A stretch of DNA of 64,000 bases, from the NCBI RefSeq assembly GCF_900094575.1, contig NZ_FMAE01000001.1:930001-994000 (forward strand), given 5' to 3'. The notes under the pieces are model-generated. The model had not been told where the DNA came from. It worked only from the letters and a program-made list of their open reading frames with translations, and searched no databases. Shown here piece after piece: positions 51,062 through 59,086 of this stretch; position 1 is the first letter of the stretch, and every line of letters starts with the position of its first letter. This stretch comes from Bradyrhizobium yuanmingense (lineage in GTDB: Bacteria > Pseudomonadota > Alphaproteobacteria > Rhizobiales > Xanthobacteraceae). The translations under genes and the position numbers were made by a program.

Positions 51062-52141
51062 TCAGTCCACCCTGGGCACGACAATGGTGTCCTCGGGGTG
51101 GAGCGTAACGGTGAGGCTGCCGCCGAGCGGCGGGATGCGGTGATAGGCCTGGTGATAGCTCGGTTGGCGCAGGCTGAGCGCGATGCCATCGGCGAGCGCG
51201 AGGAAAATGCGCAGGCTCTCGCCCTGATAGACGATGTCGGTGACGGTCCCGGTCAGCCGGTTGCAAGCGGCATCCTGCGCGCCATCATCGATCAGCAGCT
51301 TCTCGCTGTGCACGGCCAGCATCAGGGCATCGCCATCGGGAATGGCGCGCGCGCTGCGCAGCAAGACGTTGCCGAGCGCGACGCTGGCGGCATCGACGCG
51401 GCGAACCGGCAGCATCGTGGCTTCGCCGATGAAGCTGGCGACGAAGGAATCGACGGGATGGTCATGCAGCCGCGCCGGCTCGTCGATCTGAACCAGCCGG
51501 CCGTCCTTCATGACGGCGACGCGGTCGCTCATGGTCAGCGCCTCGCGCTGGTCATGGGTGACGTAGATGATGGTCGCGCCGATCCGCTTGTGCAACGCGC
51601 GCAGCTCGATCTGCATGGATTCGCGCAGCTGCTTGTCGAGCGCGGAAAGCGGCTCGTCCATCAGGATCAGGCGCGGCTCGAAGATCATGGCGCGCGCCAA
51701 CGCCACGCGCTGGCGCTGACCGCCGGAGAGCTGCGCGATGCCGCGCTCTTCATAGCCGGCAAGCCCGACCATGCTGAGCGCTGCGCGCACCATGTCCGGC
51801 CAGATGGATTTCGGCAGGCGTCGCGCGCGCAAGGGAAAGGCGACGTTCTCGCCGACGCTCATGTGCGGAAACAGCGCGTAATTCTGGAACACCACGCCGA
51901 TGTCGCGCTTGTGCGGCGGCATGTAGGTGACGTCACGGCCTCCGAATAGAATCGTGCCTGAGGTCGGCAGGATGAAGCCGCCCAAAATGCCGAGCAGCGT
52001 GGTCTTGCCGGAGCCGGACGGGCCAAGCAGTGAGACGAATTCACCGGCGCTTACATTGAGCGAAACGTCGTCGAGGGCGCGAACGGCGCCATAGGCCTTG
52101 CTGGCGGACCTGATCTCGACGCTCTCCGCGCGCTTGTCCAA
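51062..52141 (-). CDS. ABC transporter ATP-binding protein (PotA type)
   Basis: A 359-residue ATPase: Walker A GPSGSGKTT, Q loop VVFQNYALFPHMSV, signature LSGGQRQRVALARA, Walker B RLILMDEPLSALD, H loop VTHDQ, and a C-terminal TOBE domain (about 280-355). The frame has only a TTG start, at 52139-52141; GAGG lies seven bases before it, which supports it. It is the first gene of the transporter operon and divergent from the LysR gene. Confidence 0.93.
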   Translation of the reverse strand: MDKRAESVEIRSASKAYGAVRALDDVSLNVSAGEFVSLLGPSGSGKTTLLGILGGFILPTSGTILFGGRDVTYMPPHKRDIGVVFQNYALFPHMSVGENVAFPLRARRLPKSIWPDMVRAALSMVGLAGYEERGIAQLSGGQRQRVALARAMIFEPRLILMDEPLSALDKQLRESMQIELRALHKRIGATIIYVTHDQREALTMSDRVAVMKDGRLVQIDEPARLHDHPVDSFVASFIGEATMLPVRRVDAASVALGNVLLRSARAIPDGDALMLAVHSEKLLIDDGAQDAACNRLTGTVTDIVYQGESLRIFLALADGIALSLRQPSYHQAYHRIPPLGGSLTVTLHPEDTIVVPRVD

Positions 52142-52338
52142 CGATCGACCTCGCGATGTCCCTCAGCCGGCGTGCCTCACTGCGCGCCATAAGCCTGCTT
52201 TATAGACAGGGATTTGGAGCACTCACGGCAAAGCGTGCGCTGCACCAAATCCTCTCTCGAAGGGCCTGTCTTTAAGCTGTCATGCTGATGACACCAGACT
52301 TGGCAAAATCCGGCAATTGCCAAATTCTCACCGCGCCC

Positions 52339-52353
52339 ATAACATGACGTTAT
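52339..52353. promoter_or_regulatory. Inverted repeat at the LysR start
   Basis: ATAAC (52339-52343) and GTTAT (52349-52353) frame ATGAC, forming a 15-bp imperfect palindrome that contains a T-N11-A-like LysR site. It ends inside the start codon, so binding would suit autorepression. The 210-bp spacer before it holds the divergent promoter of potA, which I cannot place. Confidence 0.4.
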
Positions 52354-53290
52354 GCCAGAGCTCCGTCGCATGCTGCCGTCCAGCAACGCCCTGTTCGTCT
52401 TCGACGCGGCGGCGCGCAATGGCAGCTTCACGGCTGCGGCCGCCGAGCTGAACGTCACGCAGCCGGCGGTGAGCCGGATGCTCGGCCAGTTCGAGGAGCA
52501 TCTCGGCGTTCGCCTGTTCGATCGCAAGGCGGGCCGCGCGGTGCTCACCGAAGAAGGCGAGCTGCTCTATCGCCGCGTGCTCGAAGGCTTTCGCAGCATC
52601 GAGAGCGGGCTCGTCGAGATCGAGCGGCGGCGCAAGGGCACCGAGACGGTGACGCTGTCGGTCTCCTCCGCCTTCACCACGCACTGGCTGATGCCGCGCA
52701 TCGACAAGCTGCAGAAGCAGTTTCCGCAAGTCGATCTGCGCTTCCAGTTGATTTCCGGCGCGCTGCGCGGGCCGGTGGAGAATGTCGATCTCGGCATGCG
52801 CTTCCGCGATCGCGACGAGCCGCCCTCCGGCGGCACGCTGGTGATGAAGGAAGTGATGCTGCCGATGTGCAGCCCCACCTATCTCGGCGAGACCGATCCC
52901 ACCGAGGGCAACACCATCATTCGCCTCGCCGAGACGCCGGGCGACTGGGCCGCGGATTATGCTTCGCTCCTCACCGGCCGCCGCGGCGCGGCCAAGGCGC
53001 TGAGCTTCACCGACTATGCCGTCGTGGTGCAGGCCGCGCTGCTCGGCCAGGGCATTGCGCTCGGCTGGCTGACGGTCGCCTCGCACTGGCTGCTCACCGG
53101 CGCGCTGGTGCCGGCCTCCGACCGGCTCACCACCACGCGCCGCATCTGCGAATTCCTGCCGCCGCGCAACCGCCCGATGCGCCCGATCGCCGCCGAGATC
53201 CGCGACTGGATCATCGCGCAGATGAAAAGCGAGATCGCCGCGATCGACCGGCTCTATCCGAAGCTCGGCGCCATGGCGGCGTGCTATTGA
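52352..53290 (+). CDS. LysR-family transcriptional regulator (GcvA-like)
   Basis: A 312-residue LysR regulator. The helix-turn-helix is at about 20-50 (NGSFTAAAAELNVTQPAVSRMLGQFEEHLGVRLFDR); the effector domain follows (VTLSVSSAFTTHWLMPRIDKLQKQFPQVDLRFQ). Its divergent place next to the transporter operon suggests that it controls it. The first ATG is 52352; another at 52370 (MLPSSNALFVFDAAARN) is possible and also close to family starts. Confidence 0.9.
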   Translation: MPELRRMLPSSNALFVFDAAARNGSFTAAAAELNVTQPAVSRMLGQFEEHLGVRLFDRKAGRAVLTEEGELLYRRVLEGFRSIESGLVEIERRRKGTETVTLSVSSAFTTHWLMPRIDKLQKQFPQVDLRFQLISGALRGPVENVDLGMRFRDRDEPPSGGTLVMKEVMLPMCSPTYLGETDPTEGNTIIRLAETPGDWAADYASLLTGRRGAAKALSFTDYAVVVQAALLGQGIALGWLTVASHWLLTGALVPASDRLTTTRRICEFLPPRNRPMRPIAAEIRDWIIAQMKSEIAAIDRLYPKLGAMAACY

Positions 53291-53316
53291 GCCTGGAGCG
53301 AGCTTCACAAGAAGCC

Positions 53317-53400
53317 GTCATGCCCGGGCTTGTCCCGGGCATCCACGTTCGCCGTGCCACGTGGTAAGGCGTGGATGGCCGGGACAAGCCCGGCCATGAC
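53317..53400. repeat. Palindromic repeat (GTCATGCCCGGG type)
   Basis: GTCATGCCCGGGCTTGTCCCGG is mirrored by CCGGGACAAGCCCGGCCATGAC, with inner ATCCACG / CGTGGAT arms. Together with the next element it fills the space between the convergent LysR and uxuA genes (247 bp). Confidence 0.85.
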
Positions 53401-53430
53401 GCTGTGGAGGCGTCGCCCCCCTCTCTCCAC

Positions 53431-53515
53431 GTCATTGCGAGCGCAGCGAAGCAATCCAGAATCTTTCCGCGGAGGGATTCTGGATTGCTTCGTCGCAAGA
53501 GCTCCTCGCAATGAC
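53431..53515. repeat. Palindromic repeat (GCAATCCAG type), second of a tandem pair
   Basis: GTCATTGCGAGCG...GAAGCAATCCAGA is mirrored by CTGGATTGCTTCG...CTCGCAATGAC. It is the same family as 17537-17620 and 36581-36673, and lies 30 bp from a different palindromic repeat. Confidence 0.85.
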
Positions 53516-53537
53516 AGTGTGGAGAGAGGTTTGCCCG

Positions 53538-54728
53538 CTACCGATGCTCGATCGCCCTGATGGCACCGCGCAACTCTGCGAGGCCGCGCAGGCGGCCGAT
53601 GGCGGTGTAGCCGGGATTGGTGCGCTTGGTGGCGGCGAGATCGTCGAGCATGCGGTGGCCGTGATCGGGACGGAACACGATTCTCTTGTCCGGTGCGCGC
53701 CGCGCGTTCTCCTTCAACAGCGCCTTGAGCACCGCGATCATGTCGACGTCACCGTCGAGATGATCGGACTCGTAGAACGACAGGCCGTCCGCCTCGCGCT
53801 TGGTCGCGCGCAGATGGGCGAACGCGATGCGCGGGCCGAAGCGCTCGGCCATATCAGGCAGATTGTTCTCCGCGCGCACGCCGAGCGAGCCGGTGCAGAA
53901 GCAGATGCCGTTGGCCTTGGACGGCACGGCATCGAACAGCGCCTGATAATCGTCGGCGCTGGAAGCAATGCGCGGCAGGCCGAACAGCGGCCGCGGCGGA
54001 TCGTCCGGATGCAGCGTCAAGGAGACATCGAGTTGCTCGGCCACCGGCGTCACGCGCGCGAGGAATTCCGCGAGATGCTGCCGCAATATCTTTGGCGTGA
54101 TGTCGCGATATGTGTCCAGCCGATCGCGGAATTGCGGGATCGTCATCGGCTCGGTGGTCGAGCCCGGCAGCGCGCTGGCAATGACCATGACGAGATAGTC
54201 GATATCCGCCTGGCTCAACTGCTCGAACAGCTTTTTAGCGCGCGCCTGCTGCTCGGGGGTATACTCTTGAGCAGCCGCCGGGCGCTTCAGGATGTGCAGC
54301 TCGAATGCCGCAAAGCGGTCTTGGTCGAAGCGCATGGCACGGGCGCCGTTCGGCAGCTCCCATTCCAGATCGGTGCGGCACCAGTCCACCACGGGCATGA
54401 AGTTATAGCAGATGATCTTGATGCCGGACGCGGCGACCGCCTCCAGGCTCGCGATCCACGCCTCGATCGACTTGGTCGCTTTTCCGCCGAGGCGCTTGAC
54501 GTCGTCAGGGATCGGAATCGATTCCACCACCGACCAGGTCAGCTGCGAGCGGCCGGGCTGGCCGTTCTCGATGAAGTTCTTGCGCTCCTCGACCGCCTTG
54601 CGCGTCCAGGCCTCTCCGATCGGCACCTGATGCAGCGCCGAGACGATCTGGCTCGCCCCGGCCTGCCTGACATCATCGAGCGAGACCGGATCATCCGGCC
54701 CGTACCAGCGCCATCCCTCCAGCATCAT
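53538..54728 (-). CDS. uxuA: Mannonate dehydratase
   Basis: UxuA (396 residues) dehydrates D-mannonate to 2-keto-3-deoxygluconate. Family features: WRWYGPDDPVSLDDVRQAGA at the start, IENGQPGRSQLTWSVVESIPI, YNFMPVVDW, LTLHPDDPPRPLFGLPRI, and IVFRPDHGHRMLDD with the metal-site His. GGGAGG six bases upstream supports the first ATG (54726-54728). It ends the hexuronate operon that starts with the GntR gene; a repeat lies between it and the dehydrogenase gene. Confidence 0.95.
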   Translation of the reverse strand: MMLEGWRWYGPDDPVSLDDVRQAGASQIVSALHQVPIGEAWTRKAVEERKNFIENGQPGRSQLTWSVVESIPIPDDVKRLGGKATKSIEAWIASLEAVAASGIKIICYNFMPVVDWCRTDLEWELPNGARAMRFDQDRFAAFELHILKRPAAAQEYTPEQQARAKKLFEQLSQADIDYLVMVIASALPGSTTEPMTIPQFRDRLDTYRDITPKILRQHLAEFLARVTPVAEQLDVSLTLHPDDPPRPLFGLPRIASSADDYQALFDAVPSKANGICFCTGSLGVRAENNLPDMAERFGPRIAFAHLRATKREADGLSFYESDHLDGDVDMIAVLKALLKENARRAPDKRIVFRPDHGHRMLDDLAATKRTNPGYTAIGRLRGLAELRGAIRAIEHR

Positions 54729-54742
54729 GTGCTGCCTCCCAA

Positions 54743-54795
54743 AGCATTTTCGAGCGAAGTGGGTACCGGTTCGCGTGAAGAAAACGCGTCAAAAC
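54743..54795. repeat. REP-like repeat (GAGCGAAGTGG type)
   Basis: GCATTTTCGAGCGAAGTGG, then TACCGGTTCGCGTGAAGAAA and ACGCGTCAAAAC, is a sequence repeated widely in Rhizobiales. It sits between the dehydrogenase and uxuA genes and includes a CGCGTGAAGAAAACGCG hairpin. Confidence 0.65.
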
Positions 54796-54800
54796 AAAAG

Positions 54801-55850
54801 TCAGTTCGCGGTCAACACGACCTTGACGCTCTGCGAACGGTCGAGCGCCAGCCGCAGCGCGTCGGGCGCGGTCGAGAGCGGCCGCTCGGCGGTGACCAGC
54901 GACAGCACATCGACGCTGCCGTTGCCGATCAGTTCCACCGCATTCATGAACTCGAAGCCGAAGCGGAACGAGCCGCGCAGGTCGATCTCCTTGGCCATCA
55001 CCGCATTCGACGGCGTCGGGATCTGGCCGCCCGGCAGGTTGCCGATCTGCACCACGACGCCGCCGCGCCTGACGATGCCGATCGCGCTGGCAAGGCCGGC
55101 AGCCGTGCCCGAGACCTCGAACGCGACGTCATAGGGGCGCGACGCAGCCTGCGCCTTCAACCCTTCCTCGCCGGCCGAGACATTCTCGACATGGGAGGCG
55201 CCGAGCTTGGTCGCAAAGGCCAGCGGCGCCGGAGCGATGTCGGCCACGGTGATGTCAGCCATGCCGGCGCGGTGCGCCGCGAGCATGGTCAAGAGCCCGA
55301 TCGGGCCGGCACCGAAGATGATGCCGCGCTTGCCGTCGATCTTGCCGGCGCGCCCCACCGCGTGCAGGCACACCGCGAGCGGCTCGGCCAGCGCCGCGGC
55401 CTGGTACGAGACGTGGTCCGGGATCTTCACGCACTGCGCCGGGATCGCATCGAAACAATTGGCGAAGCCGCCCTGCATGTGCGGCGTCTTCGAAGCCGAG
55501 CCCATGAAATAGATGTTCTCGCACAGGTTCGGCCGGCCCTCGCGGCAGGCGACGCAATGGCCGCACCAGCGCGACGGGTTGACGGCGACGCGGTCGCCGA
55601 CCTTCAGGTTCGCAGCCGCGCCGGAGATCTCCACGACCTCGCCCGAGATCTCGTGTCCCAGCACCAGCGGCGACTTCACCACGAAGTCTCCGGTGCGGGC
55701 ATGACGAAAATAGTGCATGTCCGAGCCGCAGATGCCGCCGGCGCCGAAGCGGATGCGCACCATGCCGTCAGCGAGCCTGTCGAGCGGATGCTCGATCATG
55801 CGCAGGTCTTCGGGGCCGAACAGGGTCGCGGCGAGAGCGGTCGAGGTCAT
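54801..55850 (-). CDS. L-idonate 5-dehydrogenase-like zinc alcohol dehydrogenase
   Basis: A 349-residue medium-chain dehydrogenase. The catalytic zinc site is GICGSDMHYF plus GHE; the structural zinc cysteines are RWCGHCVACREGRPNLCE; the NAD fold is GIIFGAGPIGLLTMLAAHRAG. GSFRFGFEFMNAVELI is common in L-idonate 5-dehydrogenases. It would oxidise a sugar acid, feeding the uxuA step or a related one. The ATG overlaps the stop of the TRAP permease gene by 4 bp. The other half of the open frame upstream is the TRAP gene in another frame. Confidence 0.88.
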   Translation of the reverse strand: MTSTALAATLFGPEDLRMIEHPLDRLADGMVRIRFGAGGICGSDMHYFRHARTGDFVVKSPLVLGHEISGEVVEISGAAANLKVGDRVAVNPSRWCGHCVACREGRPNLCENIYFMGSASKTPHMQGGFANCFDAIPAQCVKIPDHVSYQAAALAEPLAVCLHAVGRAGKIDGKRGIIFGAGPIGLLTMLAAHRAGMADITVADIAPAPLAFATKLGASHVENVSAGEEGLKAQAASRPYDVAFEVSGTAAGLASAIGIVRRGGVVVQIGNLPGGQIPTPSNAVMAKEIDLRGSFRFGFEFMNAVELIGNGSVDVLSLVTAERPLSTAPDALRLALDRSQSVKVVLTAN

Positions 55851-57253
55851 TTGGAGAGTCCCATGTATTTTGGCAGCCAGAGGGTCAGTTCGGGAATGAA
55901 GGTGATCGCGATCAGCGCCAGCATCAGCGGCACCAGCCAGGGCAGGATCGCCACCGTCGTGCGCTCGACGGAGAGCTTTGCCACGCGGGCGAGCACGAAC
56001 AGCACCATGCCGAGCGGCGGATGCAGCAGGCCGATCATCAGGTTCAGCGTCATGATCAGGCCGAAATGAATGGGGTCGATGCCGAGCTTGAGCACGATCG
56101 GGAGCAGGATCGGCACCAGGATGGTGATCGCCGCCGTGGTGTCGATGAAGCATCCGACAAACAGAATCAGCACGTTGGCGAGCGCCAGGAACACCCATTT
56201 GTTCTGGGTGATGCTGAGCATCCAGTCCGAGAGCATCTGCGCCGCCTGCGACACAGTGAGCAGCCAGGCGAAGATCGAGGCCGCCGTGACAATGAACAGC
56301 ACCGAGGCCGTGGTCTCGATGGTGTCGAAGGTCGCCTTGGCGACGGTCTGGAACGTCATGGTGCGGTAGCGCACGAGGCCGAGGAACAGCGACCAGATCA
56401 CCGCGGCGACCGCAGCTTCCGTCGGCGTGAACCAGCCCAGCGTCATGCCGCCGATCAGGATCACCGGCGCCATCAACGCCATCACCGCCGAGAAGTCGAA
56501 ATACCAGTCGATCAGGAGCAGCGTGCCGAGGCCGATGACGACGGCCATGTTGACCGAGAGGCCGGCGAGGACCATCAGCCAGATCGCCATCGGGAACGAC
56601 AGCACGATCAATATTTCGAGCCCGGCCGAGCCGAGCTGCGGCCAAGAGAACGGCGTGTCGCTGCCCCATTTGTTCTTGTGCGCGAAATAGGTGACCGTCA
56701 CCATCATGAACAGCGTCAGCACGACGCCGGGAATGACGCCGCCCAGGAACAGCGCGCCGATCGAGACGTTCGCCATCATGCCGTAGATCACGAACGGCAG
56801 CGACGGCGGGATGATCGGCCCGAGCGTGGCCGAGGCCGCGGTGACGCCGACCGAGAACTCGGTGGAGTAGCCGTGGTCCTTCATCGCCTTGATCTCGATG
56901 GTGCCGAGACCGGCGGCATCCGCGATCGCGGTGCCGGACATGCCGGAGAAGATCACCGAGCCGATGATGTTGACGTGGCCGAGGCCGCCGCGCATCCACC
57001 CCACCAGCGCGACGGCGAATTTGTAGATGCGCCCGGTCACGCCGGCGATGTTCATGAGATTGCCGGCCAGGATGAAGAACGGCACGGCGAGCAGCGGGAA
57101 GCTCTCGACGCCGGCGATCATGCGCTGCGCCAGCGTGACGTCGGGCGTCACCCCGCTGACCAGGATGTAGAGCAGCGACGACACGGCCATGGCGATCGCC
57201 ACGGGGACGCCGAGCAGCATGAGGACGAGAAAGCCTCCGAGCAACAGCAGCAT
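55847..57253 (-). CDS. TRAP transporter large permease (DctM type)
   Basis: A 468-residue membrane protein with about 12 helices, starting MLLLLGGFLVLMLLGVPVAIAMAVSSLLYI and containing FPLLAVPFFILAGNLMN, GMSGTAIADAAGLGTIEIKAM and FVGCFIDTTAAITILVPILLPI, which are DctM signatures. It imports the ligand of the binding protein with sodium. The ATG at 57251-57253 lies 4 bp after the small permease stop. Likely substrate: a hexuronate or aldonate, judged from the neighbours. Confidence 0.95.
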   Translation of the reverse strand: MLLLLGGFLVLMLLGVPVAIAMAVSSLLYILVSGVTPDVTLAQRMIAGVESFPLLAVPFFILAGNLMNIAGVTGRIYKFAVALVGWMRGGLGHVNIIGSVIFSGMSGTAIADAAGLGTIEIKAMKDHGYSTEFSVGVTAASATLGPIIPPSLPFVIYGMMANVSIGALFLGGVIPGVVLTLFMMVTVTYFAHKNKWGSDTPFSWPQLGSAGLEILIVLSFPMAIWLMVLAGLSVNMAVVIGLGTLLLIDWYFDFSAVMALMAPVILIGGMTLGWFTPTEAAVAAVIWSLFLGLVRYRTMTFQTVAKATFDTIETTASVLFIVTAASIFAWLLTVSQAAQMLSDWMLSITQNKWVFLALANVLILFVGCFIDTTAAITILVPILLPIVLKLGIDPIHFGLIMTLNLMIGLLHPPLGMVLFVLARVAKLSVERTTVAILPWLVPLMLALIAITFIPELTLWLPKYMGLSK

Positions 57254-57257
57254 GGTC

Positions 57258-57836
57258 TTATCCTTCCGATCCGTCGTAGGCACCGGGACGTTCGAGGACC
57301 GAGTAGCCCTGCCGCCAGTTCTGGATTGCCACCTGCACGGAGCGTGCGAACATCAGCACGAAGCCGAGCAGCACGGCGTAATAGACGTAGTCCTTGGGAA
57401 GATTGATCGTGGTCATCTGCTCGTCGCCGATGATCTGGATGTAGACCCAGACCAGCTTGATGGCGTAGCCGAAGAAGGCGATCCGGATCAGGTCGATCGC
57501 GGTCGACAGCACGCGCCCTATGGCATGCGGCAGGTAGCGATAGACGAGGTCGACCTGGATATGCCGCGACAGCCGTACGCACATCGACGAGCCGATGAAG
57601 ACCACCCCGATCAGGCAATAGGTCGCGATCTCTTCGGTCCAGGCGTAGCTGTCGTTGAGCACGTAACGGGTGAAGAACTGCAGGAAGACGGCGAGCGCCA
57701 TCACCCAGAAAATCGCCAGCGCCACCCAGTCCTCGAAGGCGTAGACGCCGAGATCGACCTTCGGCGTCGCCTCCTCCTCGAAGGTGTGCGCGATCTCGTC
57801 CGCGGTGATCTGCCGGTGGATTTCGGCGGTGGACAT
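57258..57836 (-). CDS. TRAP transporter small permease (DctQ type)
   Basis: A 192-residue protein with four membrane helices (about 48-165), including FFTRYVLNDSYAWTEEIATYCLIGVVFIGSS, the usual DctQ motif. GAGAGAGG precedes the ATG at 57834-57836; a longer frame enters the repeats upstream. It pairs with the large permease. Confidence 0.93.
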   Translation of the reverse strand: MSTAEIHRQITADEIAHTFEEEATPKVDLGVYAFEDWVALAIFWVMALAVFLQFFTRYVLNDSYAWTEEIATYCLIGVVFIGSSMCVRLSRHIQVDLVYRYLPHAIGRVLSTAIDLIRIAFFGYAIKLVWVYIQIIGDEQMTTINLPKDYVYYAVLLGFVLMFARSVQVAIQNWRQGYSVLERPGAYDGSEG

Positions 57837-57853
57837 GTTACCTCTCTCCAAAT

Positions 57854-57895
57854 CGTCGTTCCGGGGCGACGCGTCAGCGTCGAACCCGGAATGAC
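57854..57895. repeat. Mini palindromic repeat (CGTCATTCCGG type)
   Basis: CGTCGTTCCGGGGC is mirrored by CCCGGAATGACG with an inner GACGC-GTCAG-CGTCG hairpin; a short relative of 13343-13450. It lies in the dctQ leader. Confidence 0.7.
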
Positions 57896-57928
57896 GTCTT
57901 TGTTCTACTGTCTCACGCTTGCTCCGCT

Positions 57929-58030
57929 CCTCATCCTGAGGAGCTTGCGAAGCAAGCGTCTCGAAGGATGGCCCCAGGCGAGGTCGGGGCTTCATGGTTC
58001 GAGACGCGCTTCGCGCTCCTCACCATGAGG
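57929..58030. repeat. Palindromic repeat between TRAP binding-protein and permease genes
   Basis: CCTCATCCTGAGGAGC...GCGTCTCGAAGGATGG on the left is mirrored by CATGGTTCGAGACGC...GCTCCTCACCATGAGG. It shares sequence with the 170-bp repeats at 21878 and 30321. It begins 8 bp past the dctP stop and will be transcribed as a hairpin in the operon mRNA. Confidence 0.8.
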
Positions 58031-58038
58031 CCCCTTAC

Positions 58039-59016
58039 TTATTTCACCGCCTGGATCTTTTCCCAGTCGGCCTTGCGGTAGCCGAACGTCTCGAACGCGA
58101 CGTTCTTCAACACGGTGTCGCGGAACTCGTTCTTGTCGACCTCGGTCACGGTCAGGCCCTTGTCCTTGAAGAAGGCGACCAGCTTGGCCTCGTTCTGCTT
58201 GATCTCTCCGGTGGCCTTGGCAGCCGCCTCCTGCGCCACATCGGTGAAGATCTTCTTGTCCTCGTCGCTGAGCTTCTTCCACAGCGCGCCGGCGATCACC
58301 GTGTTGAGATGGTCGACGATGTGGCCGGTCAGCACGATGTGCTTCTGCACCTCGTAGAACTTCTTGGCCTCGATCGTTGTCAGCGGATTTTCCTGCGCCT
58401 CCACGGTGCCGTTCTGGAGCGCGAGATAGACCTCGGCGAACGCGATCGGCGCGGTGTTGGCGCCGCAGGCGCGCGGCATCGCCAGATAGGCCGGAACGTC
58501 GGGCACGCGGATCTTCAGGCCCTTCATGTCCGCGCAGGTCTTGATCGGCTTGTTGGACGAGGTCTGGCGCACGCCGTAATAGGTCACCGCGACGATGTGG
58601 TGGCCGCTCTTGTCCTCATAGCCCTTGGCGAGCTCCTTGAAGATGTCGCTCTTGGTGTAGGCGAGCAGATGATCGGCATCGCGGAAGGTGTAGGGATAAT
58701 AGGTCACGCCGATCGGCGCGAAGCTCTTGGCCGCGAAGCTCGATCCGGAGATGATGATGTCGACCGAACCGAGCGAGAGGCCCTGGTTGATGTCGGTCTC
58801 CTTGCCGAGCTGCGAGGCCGGATAGACCTCGATCTGGTAGCGCCCGTTGGTGCGCTTATTGATCTCCTGCGCGGCCCAGACCGACGCCGTGTGGAACGGC
58901 TCCGAGGGCTCGTAAACATGGGCCCATTTGAGCTTGGTCTGCGCCATGCTGGCGCTGGTCGCCGCCAACAGCGTGGCGGCGGAAATCGCTGCTGCAATCG
59001 TCATCTTCTTTAACAT
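58039..59016 (-). CDS. TRAP transporter substrate-binding protein (DctP type)
   Basis: A 325-residue periplasmic protein. The signal peptide is about residues 1-25 (MTIAAAISAATLLAATSASMAQ). Features: LKWAHVYEPSEPFHTASVWAAQEINKRTNGRYQIEVYPASQLGKETDINQGLSLGSVDI, and the ligand-site Arg region LKIRVPDVPAYLAMPRACGANTAPIAFAEVYLALQNGTVEAQENP. These match DctP proteins of uronate transporters. GGAGGAAAA supports ATG 59014-59016. It is separated from the permeases by repeats. Confidence 0.94.
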   Translation of the reverse strand: MLKKMTIAAAISAATLLAATSASMAQTKLKWAHVYEPSEPFHTASVWAAQEINKRTNGRYQIEVYPASQLGKETDINQGLSLGSVDIIISGSSFAAKSFAPIGVTYYPYTFRDADHLLAYTKSDIFKELAKGYEDKSGHHIVAVTYYGVRQTSSNKPIKTCADMKGLKIRVPDVPAYLAMPRACGANTAPIAFAEVYLALQNGTVEAQENPLTTIEAKKFYEVQKHIVLTGHIVDHLNTVIAGALWKKLSDEDKKIFTDVAQEAAAKATGEIKQNEAKLVAFFKDKGLTVTEVDKNEFRDTVLKNVAFETFGYRKADWEKIQAVK

Positions 59017-59086
59017 CGACTTTTCCTCCATCGTTCAAGTCTGCTTCTTGTTCGCCCGCCCCGGCATGGATGCGGGCCGCCCAATC

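Noticed and set aside
53511..56069. An 852-codon plus-strand frame opposite uxuA and the zinc dehydrogenase gene
   Set aside because: It is a shadow of two well-supported minus-strand genes; there is no protein-like pattern.
54801..56999. A 732-codon minus frame suggesting a fusion of a transporter part and the zinc dehydrogenase
   Set aside because: The first part is the TRAP large permease in another frame; the dehydrogenase starts at 55850.
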